From Plectosphaerella cucumerina (taxonomy: Eukaryota > Ascomycota > Sordariomycetes > Glomerellales > Plectosphaerellaceae), in NCBI GenBank assembly GCA_020746995.1, contig JAGPXD010000005.1:3100001-3164000 (forward strand): a stretch of DNA of 64,000 nucleotides, read 5' to 3'. The position numbers and the translations under genes were made by a program. Below the pieces are notes generated by a model. That model did not search any database, was not told the DNA's origin, and was given only the letters and a program-made list of their open reading frames with translations. Below, piece by piece: positions 1 to 12,539 of this stretch; the stretch's first letter is position 1; each line of letters starts with the position of its first letter.

Positions 1-3000
1 TGATGAATTTGCAAGAGGCTTGCCCGATATTCGAAGCGCGCTTTCCGCCGTGGGCGGGTGAGAAGCGACTGCGGCGGATGTGACCTGAAGTCCGCGTTGA
101 TTCTTGCAGCCAGTCACTGCTCGGAGCCAGGATGTCGTCGCGCTGTAGTGTCGGTAGTCCACGGCATATCCAGCCGGTGGCGTTGGTCCCCTCAAGTCCG
201 CTCCTCCACCGGATGTGACGCGCTCCATTCGGTCTCGTGGGGACGTCCTTTCTGGCTAGGCACATTGCCCGTTCGAGTCTTTGCGAATAGAGGCCGTGGG
301 TCCCTGGATGTCCTGACCTGCCGACCACGAAGCTAGGAACTCCGCCAGGGAGTCAGGGACGCCCGTTGCGCGTGGTGATACGGCATGGTGTCCTTGGCTA
401 GTGCTTGCATATGCATGCGAGGCGACCAGTATACTCGTACTTGGGTGCAGTAGGGGTCGCCTATAGCGCGGTGATAGACTCTCCATAGAACCCGTTCCGA
501 GTGGATGTCGGATCGGGAAATTGACCAGAAGGGGGTAGGCAATTTCGCTGGCCCGGGACTGATGCATCGTCGGCCGGCATGTTTTGTGCGGGCAGGAAAC
601 ATCGCTTCCCCGGAGGCGACCGCCACCCCTGCTCTGTTGTGTGTCTGTCGTCTGTGAAACAATCAACCTCCAGCGCGGATGTCACCGGCCTCAGGTAGGC
701 CCGTATTTGCGACCAAACCTTCGACGCAGGTGCACTCAGGGGCCTCGTGAAGGGTTGGTGATGGGGTCCAAAGGCTGGTGCGCTGCCAAAAAGCGTGGGG
801 GGCGAAAATGCAGGCATCTGTCAGCGCTCAGGCCTAGCTCCAGCTCCTCGTCTGCAAGTTATTCGGCCCCCTGGAGCTGTCAGGGGACTCTCCTCTTCGT
901 TGGCATGACATGTTGTCGGCCGATACATTAGCCAGGAGAGAGGGCGGGGAGGGAGGTGGTCGTCTGAAAAGCCGGAGGGTGCCTTGGGTGCCTCGGTGGC
1001 TTCCCTGAACATGGGCGAGTCTTGGTTCTCAGTTGATGATTCGGTGGCCGGCCAGGTCGTCACCCCTGAAGCTGAGGGAGGCCAGTGACGTTCGGGTAAT
1101 GATCGACGAGCAGAGGCTTCTGGACCACGTGTGGCCGCAGCGATCCGGAGTTCCAGTTTGTGTGGGATCTGCGAACGAGGAGGGGGCGGGAAGTCTGACT
1201 CGACGGCAAGTGGTTAATACGAGGGTGGTGGTGCGCAAGAACGCAGTGGAAAATGATGTTCGCTTCGAGAGGCCATGATCAACGGTGATGTCGGTTGGGG
1301 TGTGGGAGTGAGGCGGCGGCGAGGCGGGATGACGATCTGCACTGCTGTGAAAATGCCTATTTCTCCTGCAGGGCGAAAACGGCACTGCATCTGCAGCCTG
1401 TCTCCAGCGGTCCAACGCTGTGGCTTCGGCGGGCGCAGGTGCCGGCCCGGCGGAAACCCCTCGAACGGGCAAGGGCAGGAGCGACGGGCCAGCGCCAGTG
1501 CCAAAACCCGAACAGGCTGAAGTCTGGTTGTGGGTCGCTCCTGCACCGCCGTTCTGCATCAATCACGGGGAGGAGCTGCCTTGCCCTGCCGTGGCGTAAC
1601 GTGGAAGCTGCCCGGAAAAGAAAAAAGGACGGCGCCGATATGACGGCAAGGCGGACAGGACAGGTACTTCGCCTTTCCCCAGAAGTACCTTGGTCGGTAC
1701 ATCTGCACCACATCTCCGCAGCAAGCGTGCAAGATTGATTACGGGCCCCATTTACGCACGCAAGCACGCCAGGCGCTCGGGTCTGTCTGACGTCCATCCA
1801 CGATTGACGACGCCCTCTTTCTCCCCAGTTCTTCCCTGAACCCCTTCGTCCGAACAACGCCGCGCACCCTCCTCGCCACAGCACTTGACGCGTCGTCCAA
1901 ACCTCAGATTGCCTTGATCGACAAATTTCACATCGAGAAAAAAAAAAAGCCCATCATCCTCCGCCTCGAGGACAACCACATCCCAGCCTCTTCAGCCTGT
2001 CGAGGTATCATTGATGCCCAAATCGCCGGCGCCCTCAGCCAGAGCACCCAGCTAACCATTTCCACCTTAGCATCCCATCCTCCCATCATGCACACCTGCG
2101 ACGGACCAGCAGGTAGCGCCGGCGGCGTGATTGACTTGGTGACGCTTCTGGGCTGGCACCGCTTCTTTCTCTATCTTCAGCAGCACCCGTCGCGTGGCAT
2201 TCCCAGCCCGCATGGCCCCCCTCCGGGCCCTCCCCTCCCTTAGCCTTGGGCCCCTCTTCGCCTCCATCTTCGTGGCGTCCGCCGAGATGTCCTAAAACGC
2301 CAGCTCTTCTGTCAAAAGTCCGTCCTCGCCAGCTGTTTGGCTACTCGACCCGTCCCCTCCGTGGCGCCGGAAAGGGGTCGGGCTGAAGAAGGGGGGCCAT
2401 ATTTTGCCGCGATGTTGGGTCACAAGGCCCCAAATGTCTCTCGATCACGTTGGAAGGCTGGCATCCAGCCCCATCATGACTCGGAAGCTTCCGCTATCCA
2501 TGGCCGGCGCCGAGTGTCCCAAGACGCGAGTGCGCGCAAGACCATCTCCGGGATCACCTCCGTCCCCCCCGAGCGGCACGGCAGGCCCTGTTTTTGGGTG
2601 TCTTCGGGATGGGCGCTCCAGGCCGTGCAGCTCCGGCCTAGCAGGATAGCGCTGCTGAGCCTCCCCGCGCCGCTGTCGACGTTTATGCAGACGAGCAAAT
2701 CCGGCAACATGGCGAGTCAGCCCCGTGCCGCCCAGCCCACGAGGAGACTGCCCTGTTTGCGCCCTTTGGCACCCTTTCATGCGGCCGAGAAAACGTCCCA
2801 TCGCCCTGCGTCCGCAGCGTCCGCAAAAGTGGCGATTTCTGGCTGCCTCCTCTCCGCGCCGGCGTCGACGGTTGCGGCCATCCCGGGCCAATCCAGCAGA
2901 GAACCGAGGCTCCTGTTTTCTTCATTAATCTCCCTGCCAGTCTTACGGGATCGGAAGGAGCTGGAGGGACCCATCGCACCATCGTCCCATCCACGTGTTG

Positions 3001-5212
3001 ACGATGCAAGCCGTCCGGCCAAGTGGCCTAGCGCAGGCTTCGACGACCTCCGGCGTCCAGCGACGCCAGCGTCGGCCGTCCCTAGCAGGGCCGCCGACGG
3101 GGTGGTGGAGTTGGCTCCGGCTCGCCCACACATGTCCGGCGCCGCGCCGTCTCATCAAGCCCCCTCGGGCATCTAGGCAGAAATATAAGCTCGCCGCGTG
3201 TCGATCGACTTCATCTCTCCGCGGCCCAATGGCAGCTCTCTCCGAGGGATTCGTTTGACACGGCGATACCTCCAACGCGGCTCTTTGCCACGCCACGAGC
3301 TGCCAGTCTCATGAATCGGCCCTGCGTGACGCCGAGGTGACACCCATATGCCAGTCTCTGGTATAGATGACACCCTCATGGGGAGATATCTCGGACAAAC
3401 CCTAAAGTCGCCTCTCTCTGCACGGGACGTAGTCGAAATGATCTGCGCCGCCATTAACCACCTCAGGCTCTTGCCCTAACTGTCGCCCTGGCCGGCATCT
3501 CGTAAGGAAGCGCAGATCCTCCACGTCGCATCCACCCGAGCCACACGATCCCGCCCTCAAACCTGGGCATCCACGCCGCCGCCCCTGCTGGAGATTACTT
3601 GCCGTCGGGTATATGCGATTACGAAATCGACGGCGTTCCTCGGCGCGGCCCCGCCCGCGGACGTCCCGAGGTCTCAGGATTACTGGCGGAGACTGACTCC
3701 GTCGTTCTTGTGCGAAGAGGAGGGCTGACTTGAAAAAGAAAAATCAAGGAAAAATAGAATGCCTCTCCGCCTGCGTGCATTACTTCGGGCCCTCCGTGCC
3801 CGTTTTGCGACTCGCGCGCGGCGTAGCATTCTGGCGGGCGTGCCGGTGCGGGTGCGGGGCCGGTGACCTGATATTGGGACAAGAGGGTATAACATTGTCG
3901 AGATGCAACGGGGTATGGTGGTGGCTGGGAATGCGTGCTTCATCGTGAAACGAGTGCCGAGGAAGGGTCCGAAAAGGGTTTTGATTTGCGAGAGAGATAG
4001 CTGTTGCCTTCGGGTGACGGGAAGGAAGTAATTGTTGTCTTTGCATTGCGGACAGGGCATTTGACTTGATGTGTGGCGGTATCGTCGCCATGAGAGGTGT
4101 GTATGAAGCGAGGTTTATAGGGTGTATTGCAACTTCATCGATCAAGTCGATGCAGATCTAGATGTATCACAATATCTCATCTTCATCTGGGGGTGTTTGC
4201 TACAGCCTGATACTACGTGGTATTCTTCTCTACGTACCATGGCATCAGCCGTAAGCCGCTCATACCGTCGACATCGGCACCAGGTTGTCGGAGGAATTAC
4301 ATTCACACGAAGATAACGAGCGCGGTCAGAGACTCAATACATTCTGTGTTGATGCATCTGTAGACACGACCCGCGTTGATGCAGACTCTGGTCCCTCAAA
4401 TTCTCTTGACGATGTCGAGAAACATTCATGTCGATGAGACACCAGCAGGCCAGAAGCCTGGACCGTGATGATATGGGCAATGGATGCAAGAGGCTATACT
4501 TAACACCAGAATATGAAGGAATCCTGTAGCACAACAGTTCATGGGAATAACTATTGTATAGGGGGCTGGGTCAGGGCGAGGCAGCTGTCTTGCCGCGACT
4601 GGGAGTAATAACCACGAGTGTTTTTTCTGAGGACGAGCAGGCGGGCGAGGACGAGACATGTTTGCAATTTTTGTCCACATGATCGTCAGAGCACCAAGGT
4701 CGCTGTCTATCCACGGAGCAGGCTCCAAGAAGAACTTATGATGCTCCGTCGGGCCGCCACAACTGTCCCCCGAACCTCGTCACCATTGACCACATACCTT
4801 GTTGAAGCCCAGCTCATCAAGCCTGCGAGATCCCTCAACTCTACTGACAAAACAGGGCTGCATAGAATTGCAATGGTCTAGTTACGTCGAGCAGCATCAT
4901 GCATGCCATGGAGCCGGAAGCGATATCGGGGGGTAGCCAAGCATCACACTGCATGGCTATAGCTTCAGTACGACCAGACATGAACCCAAATACCGTCTTC
5001 GCAGAAGCCAGCGCCCTCTCACTCGGCCTCGTGCGGCCGCATCAGGTCTCCAGACAGACCCAGCTCAAAGCATCATCACACACAACACATCTTGACCAGT
5101 ACATTCAGAGTGATCTGCCGAGTCTCTAACATGGATATCTAGACCAGACTTTTCTATGTTCACCCCGAACCCGATGCTCAACAGACGCCTCATCATATGC
5201 ATTATCATCAGA
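1..5212. other. Gene-poor stretch, no supported gene
   Basis: About 5.2 kb without a reading frame I can defend. Frames of up to 279 codons exist (for example 2337-3176 +), but they begin at non-ATG codons, have biased low-complexity composition, overlap equally long frames on the other strand and resemble no family I know. A pure A run lies near 1940-1951. The region lies downstream of CCT8, whose 3' end faces it. It could hold an untranslated RNA, a decayed gene or small lineage-specific exons, but nothing in the sequence shows which. Confidence 0.6.
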
Positions 5213-7051
5213 TCAGTCCTCATCCCAGTTCTGTACCACACGTCAGCACATCTACTTCTCACATCAGACCTCATCAAACTCACGGGGTTGGGCGCGGGCG
5301 GCTTGGGACCTCCGGCCTGGCGGGCGACGATGATCTGGTCGACCGACAGGACGGTCCTGGCAGCCTCGGTGGCGAGCTTGATGGCCCAGCTCTTGGCGAC
5401 CAGGAGGTCCAGGATGCCCTCCTCGCGGGCGTCCAGGGTGCCGGTGCCGTCATCGTTCTGGAAGGTGTTAGCTGAATTCTTTCGACTTCCTCGAGAGGGC
5501 TCTTACCTCGATGTCAACGCCCGTCACCCACTCGTCCTGCTTGTGGTGGGCGCTGTACAGCCTGCTCAGAACCTCGGTGGCGTCGAGACCGGCGCTCTCG
5601 GCGATGGTCCGGGGCACGACCTCGAAGGCCTCGCCGTACTTCTTGATGGCGTACTGGGACAGGCCGGGGGTCTTCTCGCCGAGGGCGGTCAGCCTCTCGA
5701 CCAGCTGGGTCTCAGTGGCGCCGGCTCCGGGCACCAACCGGGCATCCCGGGTGATGGCCTTGACGACGTTGACACCGTCGTCGACGGCGCGCTCGACGTC
5801 GTCGAGGTGGTTCTGGGTGGCGCCCCTCAGGACGATGGTGGCGGTCCTCGTGACCTCGTCCTCTTGCCTGAAGACGGTGACGCGGTCACCGCCAATCTCG
5901 AGGGTCTCGACGACGTCGATGGAGCCCGTCTCGTCGGGCATGGGTGCGCCGAGGCGAGCGAGAGGGGTGGCGCCGACGACGCGGCATATCCGCCTGAGCT
6001 CGAACTTGCTGAGGACCTTGATAACAAGGATGCCGTACTTGTTCAGGTAGTGCATGGCCAGGTCACCGACGGTGGAGCCGGCGATGACGACGCGCAGACC
6101 AACGTCGTGGAGCTCCTTGATGGCGACCTCAAGCTGGCTCTCCTCGCCCTTGGTGAAGTCCATCATCTCCTTGGCGTTGTGCAGCAGCACGGTGCCCTTT
6201 GTCTCGGTCTGGGTAACGTCGATGGGGCAGGAGAAGACGCCGACCTTGGCGCGCTTGGCCTTCTTGATGGCGCCGTTGGGCTCCTTGGGGAAGACCATGC
6301 CCTTAACGACCTTGCTCTGCTCCAGGCTTCCGCCCATGATCTTGACCACCCGGATGTTGTCGACGTTGAAGTTGGCGGCGTTCTTGGGGAGGACGGCGAG
6401 GACGGCCTCGGCGACGAGGTCGGCCAGGAAGTCGGCGGAACCATTCTGCTTGCTGGCGATGACGGTGCGCATGGCCTTGCTGAGCTCCTCCTCTGAGCGA
6501 ATATCCTCGACCGAGTCGATAGAGAGCTCCTCGAGGGTGTCGAGGGCCATCTTCTGCGCCTTCTCGTAACCGGTGACAATATCGGAGGTCTTGAGGCCCA
6601 TCCGGATCAGGTCCTCAGCCTTGCGGAGGAGCTCGCCGGCGAGAACAATGACGAGGTTGGTGGCATCTCCCATCTCAGCCTCCTGCTGCTGGCTGGCCAT
6701 GACGAGAAGCTTCGCGGCGGGGTGGACGACATCGAGTTCGCGGAGGATGGTGGCGGCGTCGGAGGTCAGGATCATCTTCTGGAGGTGGTTGATGACAATC
6801 TTGTTGCGTCCGTAGGGGCCGAGGGAGGTCTGGACGGTCGAGGCGATCGCCCGGCAGGCGTCGATGTTGCGGATGACGGCGCCATCTTCGGCATCGTAGC
6901 TGCGGCCATGTCAGGAGGGAGTGCGGGGGGTAGCTTCGCTTCAGGGGCGGGCGAAGCCGTTGGAGGAGGGGGGAGAGAGGGGCGGGACTGACTTGTTGTA
7001 GCCACCCTTGAACAGGCCCGCGTTCGGGGCGTTGGGAATGTTGAGCGACAT
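5213..7051 (-). CDS. CCT8: T-complex protein 1 subunit theta (CCT8)
   Basis: This encodes the theta subunit of the cytosolic CCT/TRiC chaperonin, the double-ring ATP-driven folding machine for actin, tubulin and WD40 proteins. Four exons are inferred: 7051-6993, 6899-5507, 5457-5284 and 5230-5213, giving 547 residues, the usual size for CCT subunits. The first exon reads MSLNIPNAPNAGLFKGGYNN across the intron, the last is an 18-nt exon ending NWDED-stop. Group II chaperonin signatures are visible: TSLGPYGRNK, the ATP-site stretch GDATNLVIVLAGELL, and VPGAGATE near the C-terminus. Every splice restores a continuous, family-like sequence. The gene is divergent from the INO80-type HMG gene, with an 877-base shared upstream region. 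The paralogous CCT subunits are excluded by the theta-like N-terminus. Confidence 0.95.
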
Positions 7052-7928
7052 GGTTGCCGACGGAATAGATTCACAGGGCGTCGGCAGAGGGGTGTTGGGT
7101 TGTGGTGGGTGGTGTTGCGACTGGGAAAGTGAGGGTGGAATGTGGCAGTCGCTGACCGAATCGAGCTCCTCTATCACCAGCCAATCCACCTTGTGCCTGA
7201 AAAAAGTTCTGGACGTGAGAAGGGTGCCTGCCAAACAGCACATACACAGTGCGGGTGCCGGCTGAAGTGGGCTGCCAGGGGGTAGCAGGGGGCAGTAGAG
7301 ACCAATCAGAACCACGACTGAGCCACTGCTTACAGAGCGATGGGGCGCTGTGGCAGGGCAGTGCGGACACGGTGCGACTTGGATCACCCCACGGGCCAGC
7401 TTCCCCGGGGTCGGAATGCCTGCTTCCCACGGCATCGCAGGCGCTGGCGCCAAAAGGTGGCTGTTGTCCGGTTGGCAAGGTACCTTGGCCCTGCCTTGCT
7501 TTGAAGCTGCGCGTTCCCGCGTCGTCGGACTTTTCCACCAGCTCTCCCATTCACTCCCATCACGGACAGCAACAAGCACAAGATCCTGGCGTCGCTCCTT
7601 CCTCCAGGCCGCGCCTCTGTTTTCCCACCGAGCTTTCGTGTCTCAGATCAGTCCACGTCCCTCCTTGCAACTCCCGTCCCAACGCCCAGAGGCTCGCGGT
7701 CGTGCCTGCCATATTTCAAGCACAATGGCTCCGCAATCTTGTAAGTTCCCACCCGCGCTCTTGCTTCTCCCCTCCGCCCAAATCCCAACACGTCACAATC
7801 AATCGCCTTCTGCTTCTTGCTTCCCATCGCTCCATCGTCCGACGAAATAATTACAAGCGCGTCGACATCCAATCCTGCATCTCCAATCCGATACCCACCA
7901 CCGCGCCCCTCACCCTGCCGCTGTCGCG
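7052..7928. other. Divergent promoter region of CCT8 and the HMG-box gene
   Basis: This 877-base spacer must contain the promoters of both flanking genes. An ATG at 7725 is followed after 16 bases by a strong splice donor GTAAGT at 7741, so part of the spacer may be a 5' intron or an alternative first exon of the downstream gene. No separate gene is seen. Confidence 0.6.
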
Positions 7929-9056
7929 ATGCCGCCGAAGAAAGCCACGAAGCTCAAGGAGAAACTTCCCGCTGACCCGGTCGTCGACCCGACAGCCATT
8001 CCGCCTGCGCTCCCTCCCTCGGTCGAGGAGGCCTATCGCCGGAAATGCGTCCAGCTCAAGCAGCGCACCAACGAGGTCGAGGAGGAGAATGACGCGACAA
8101 GGATCCGCCTCGCGCGCATCAGGCGACAGATCGAAAAGACGCGTGTCGAGCGAGCCTTCCTTCTCGAACAGCTCACCCGCCGCACAAGCACCAATGTCGA
8201 AGATTCTGAGGGCAGCCCGAGCCCGCCACCGACAGTATGCGCCATCCCTCCCTTGTCTTGCATCAATGCCGATGCCAGGCGAGCAACCGAACATCATGAC
8301 TGACCTGAACCTCAACAGCCAAAGGACAAGCCGCTGCGTACCAAGCGCGGCCACCGCAAGCCGTCGATGATGGCCGATCTCGAGGCTTCCATGAAGTCTG
8401 CCGCATCTTCCTTCGCCAACCCGAACCTCCCTACCATGTCCCCCAGCTCCGAGGCATTTTCGCACTCTCAGGCAGGCGCTAGGGGAACAACAAACGGTCT
8501 CTCGAAACCTCCGAAGAAGCCTGCCGATGCCTTCGAGCTGTACCGCGAGGAAGCTCGCCCCGCACTGCTTAAGAAGCGGGACGAGCAAGAAGCCGACGCC
8601 GAGGCTGAGCCCGAAGAGGAGGCCAACGTGGACGAGGAACTCACACAGGCCTGGAAGGACCTGCCGGATGCAAAGCGGGAGGTATTCCAGAACAGGCACG
8701 ACGACCTCGTCGCCGAGTACGAGAAGGACCTAGCCGAGTATGACGCCGCCAAGAAGGATAAGGCCGCTTCGCCGGAGAAAGAGGCCGAGGAGACCGAAGA
8801 TGCCGAGGCGCCCCCCAAGGACGACAAGGCCGACAAGGACGAGCCGGAGAAGGCCAAGGATGAGGGCAAGAGCGAGTCCGAGTCCAAGGACAAAGACCCA
8901 GCCAAGGAGGACGAGGAGATGAAGGACAGCGACAAGGTGGAAGAGAAGGAGAAGGCCGAGCCCGCTGCGGAGACGCAGGATGAGGACGTCGAGATGGGCG
9001 ATACTGACGCCCCCGCGGCATCCGAGGAGAAGAAGCCCAGTGAGGAGGCCGAGTGA
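7929..9056 (+). CDS. INO80-complex HMG-box subunit (Nht1/INO80F-like)
   Basis: A predicted chromatin-remodelling subunit of 347 residues. Two exons are inferred, 7929-8234 and 8319-9056, joined at PPPT|PKDKP in phase 0. The N-terminal 100 residues form a charged helical segment (EEAYRRKCVQLKQRTNEVEEEN followed by RRQIEKTRVERAFLLEQL) typical of the INO80F/TFPT-like module. Residues about 165-260 resemble an HMG box (KKPADAFELYREEARP ... AWKDLPDAKREVFQNRHDDL ... YEKDLAEYDAA), with an acidic insertion rich in D and E. The last 90 residues are a K/E/D-rich tail. Fission yeast Nht1 has the same HMG-plus-INO80 association; assignment to that complex is inference. An alternative first exon at 7725-7740 spliced to 7945 would also keep the frame, replacing MPPKKATKLK with MAPQSSTKLK. 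Confidence 0.72.
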
Positions 9057-9581
9057 GAGCCTCCTCGGCACTCGAACAGTCGGCTTGTCATGGATAGAAG
9101 GGGATGGGTCCAGGTTCGGCGTTAAGGAAAGGCATATGGGTTCACGGAAGGGCTTATGGCGCTCATGGCGCGGAGAGGCCTCTGTACATCACCCGGGGGT
9201 GACGCGGGATGCGGGCGCTGCTGTACATCTATCGTCACTGCAAAATGGGATATTCGAGAAGCAACTCGGTTCAAGTTTCATCTTGTTGGAAAGCAAAATG
9301 TCGGCTGTGCTACGACACTCATCTAGTTCTACAGAAGGGGGCCAGCCTTAGCCGCCCCCGCTGGCATGGTTTCCGATGAATCCAGGCAGAAGAATCAAGA
9401 ATCAAGAAGCAGAGAGAGCAATGTCCGGTTCCGGAAATGGAGATGTGAAGTAACGAACAAACAGGACCTGTTGTTGTGTTTGGAGACAGACGGAAAGGAG
9501 AAACCCCAGACGCCGAGCGCCACAGCTGTGTTGTACCTAGACAGAGAAGCGGTGCCCCCTTGGGGCTACCCTGGGACAAGA
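9057..9581. other. Convergent intergenic region
   Basis: These 525 bases separate the 3' ends of the HMG-box gene (+) and the RMD8-like gene (-). They should contain both 3' untranslated regions and poly(A) sites. I see no additional frame or RNA gene. Confidence 0.6.
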
Positions 9582-11230
9582 TCAATCGCCGGCGTAGAGG
9601 TCAACGACGATGTTGATAGCCGCCACAAGGATCTCAGCGGCGATGAGGACGATGACTACACAGGGTTAGCAGTTGGATAATGTACAGCAGGTAGAAAGTC
9701 TTACCGATCCATTCAAGCTTCTCGCCATGACCGTGGCTGAGCTCGCCCTTGAGCACGGCCAGAAGATCGGCAATGACGTCGAGACGCTCCGTGAGCAGGC
9801 CGACGCGCTGGTCCATCTCAAGGTAGCTCCGGACGGCCTGGTAGACGGGCTCGAGCTGGGGCTCGACCCAGAAGAGCTCAGGGGTGTCGAGGACGGAGCC
9901 GTTGAGGTGGATGTTGATGCGGAGGATGAAGAGCTCGCCGATCTGCATGTTGATCTCGCTGCGGCTGAGGGCGATTTTGCCGGTCAGCGCGATCTGGGTG
10001 GGGATGTCTTTGCAGGTCTCGACTGTTGAGGCGATGAGTTCTTCGAAGAGGGAGGTCTGACATCTGTTAGTATGTGAAGGAAGAAGCGGAGGGTTGATGG
10101 CGCACCTTGACGCTCTGGGCGAGGGCGTGCGAGATGGCCAGCTTGGTCATGTAGTTGTATCGATCCCGCAGGGTGATGAAGTCGTTGTAGATGCGGGCCT
10201 GGTACTCGCGCGTGTAGTAAAAGTTGAAAAACTCCGTTTCGACATCGTCGGGGGCGAGCTTCTCAAGCTCAAACTTTGTAATCTCTTTGAGGAAGCGCGC
10301 CTCCTCGGCAATGGTCATGCCCCAAATGACGACGACGCCGTAGTCGAACAAGAAGACTTCAGGCGTGTGTATCTCCGTGTCAAAGTCGGGCCCGTTCTCG
10401 AGCGGCGCGGAAATATCATTCCCGCCGTCGTGCCCAAAACCCTCCTCGTATCCGGAGTCCTGCCGCCCCTCGGACCGCAGGTCGATCAGATCGTGCCGCG
10501 AGAATGTGTCGGAGAAGTCTCCCGTCGAGTGTCGCCGCTCGTAGGCCTGAACTGGGTCGGGCTGGGCGCCGACGCGGCGGTCCTCGCGGTTGGCGACGCT
10601 CTTGCCGTACGTGTAGGGGGAGTAGATGCACTCGTCGATGAGCTTAGGGTTGGCGCCCCGCGACTTTGCCCGGCCTTTGAGGAAGCGCATCATGCTGTCC
10701 ATCTCGTACTTGCTGGCGGTGCAGTAGGCCGTGACTCTGGGCAGGCGCTCGCGGTCTGACTTGCCCAGGCGGGCGGCGTCGCGGCGTGCCGACGGGTCCT
10801 TGATGCGGGTGAACTGCGAGTATACGTCACGTCCGCTTTCTTGATCGTCTTCCTCCTCGTCGACCTCGGGGTTCGGGAGGAGCTTGAGCTTCTGGGCATT
10901 TTTTGTGCTCCTCTGCGGACCGATCTTGGACGCGGGTTGCGAGGGCAGGGAGCCGATGACGGCGCCATGGCTGTTCCTCCGCCGCAGCTTGCTGTTGAGG
11001 GTCGAGATGGCCGAGTTGTTGCCCGGGGAGTTGGGTAGGTGGAAGGAGTGGGTGTTTCTAGGTCTTGGGAGATTTCGTGCTTCGGGTTCTATGGTGCGGC
11101 TGACGGGGTTGGCGTTGAAGGTGACGTTTCTCGAGATTCGGGTCCTTGTCGGCGAGGGTGTCGAACCCAGCAGAGGTGTGTTCTCGCCGGCCTCTGTCGA
11201 CGAGGCGGCGGCTGTCGTCTGATCTTCCAT
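9582..11230 (-). CDS. RMD1/RMD8 (DUF155) family protein
   Basis: A 516-residue member of the DUF155 family that includes yeast Rmd1, Rmd8 and human RMND1. Exons inferred: 11230-10106, 10056-9705 and 9655-9582. The N-terminal 130 residues are disordered and rich in S, T, N and R. From about residue 165 the conserved domain begins (VTAYCTASKYEMDSMMRFLK), continues through DYGVVVIWGMTIAEEARFLKEI and DDVETEFFNFYYTREYQARIYNDFITLRD, and ends in HGEKLEWI followed by a hydrophobic C-terminal segment VIVLIAAEILVAAINIVV, a probable single membrane anchor. Yeast Rmd1 and Rmd8 are needed for sporulation or meiotic division. The long N-terminal extension and overall length are closer to Rmd8 than to mitochondrial RMND1. 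Precise function is unknown. Confidence 0.85.
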
Positions 11231-12539
11231 GGCTGGCGATCCTTCTCTCCGAATCTAGCCAGGTGCTGTAAAGGCAGATGGTGTTTGTAGATGAATGGGA
11301 GGGATGGGCGACGCGCAGGTCGGCATCGGTAGCGATGGGACAATGACGATCTTGTCAAGTCGACTGGGCTATTGCATGGTGGTGTGTGTTCGCGGGGCAA
11401 GCTTCAATGGGCAGGACGGGACCGAAAAAGAACGACCGAATGGGCTCTGGGGAGAACTGTGGCAGGAAACCTTGTTGGAGCGTCCAGGTCCTCCTCAAAA
11501 GCACGAACCTGAGATTGGCCCGCCTGCATGGATGACGTCTGAAGGCTTTTCTGCATTGGGACTCGGCCCAAGCTTCCTGCAGTGGCGTGGCCCCGGAGCA
11601 GAGGCGGGTGCCACAGTGATGAGCCACCTCATGGGCCCTCGCGCATGTTGCGGGGCATTTCTCAACGCGACATGAACATCCACCTCAAATTGTCGACAGC
11701 GCGTGCAGTCCCGAACGCGATTGTCGATGGCTTGGAAGCCCAATTGGCCTCGCTGTTGGAAGGCCTCAATTCTGACGCCCATGTAGCTTCAGACTATTCA
11801 CCATGAACCCTCGTTTCTGTCGAGAGAGACCGCCCTGATTATGGCTGGTGTTGCCACCTCACGTGTGTCTGACGCCTCTCCGCAGACTTGTACGCCCGTC
11901 TGCATGAACACACGGGGCCACATCGAGTTACACGGTCAACGGCTAAAATGAAGAAAGTCTCAACCAGTGCGGGAGGTCGAGAAGAAGCAGTGTCTTCTCG
12001 CCCCGGCACTTGAGTGCCCAGACGGTCGGGGTGTCTCGAGCCAAAAGCGGCCTACCTAACCACAAGCTTGATGCAACTCGGCCGCGGAACCAACGAGCTT
12101 CACTACGCGGCAGTCGCAGAACATCACTTGTCGTCAGGTTGGCAAGAAACACACTCGACACTGCGGCAGGCGCAGCCGGCAATGAAGTCCTCCGCGAACG
12201 TCGAGAGCGACACGGCCATGGCAGCTGAGGTTTTGAGACAAACTTCGCCTTGCCAAGGCACGATGGCGTTATGGTGCTCAGCTGTCGCCCGCTAAACATT
12301 CATATGCTGATGGATTAGGCGTGAAGCAATGCCAATGCTTCTCGTTTCCGGTGTTCTTTGCAGCCGAATATCTGGGTGTAAATGGGAGCCCCTCCCATGG
12401 CACTGTTCCATGCCGATGAACATCTTCAACATACATCCTCAATCTCAGAATCAGCCTTGGAAGCATTTTCTATCTCATTCCAAGCTGTGTCTACAACCAA
12501 GTGTTGGTCTGATCATCATCATTTGAAGACCAAAGCAAC
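11231..12539. other. Divergent intergenic region, no gene seen
   Basis: This 1.3 kb lies between two divergently transcribed genes and must contain both promoters. Open frames of about 60-125 codons occur in several phases on both strands, but none has a convincing start, composition or family resemblance. Confidence 0.5.

Noticed and set aside
2337..3176. 279-codon frame on the + strand in the gene-poor block
   Set aside because: It begins at TTG, has Ser/Pro/Arg-biased shadow composition and overlaps comparable minus-strand frames.
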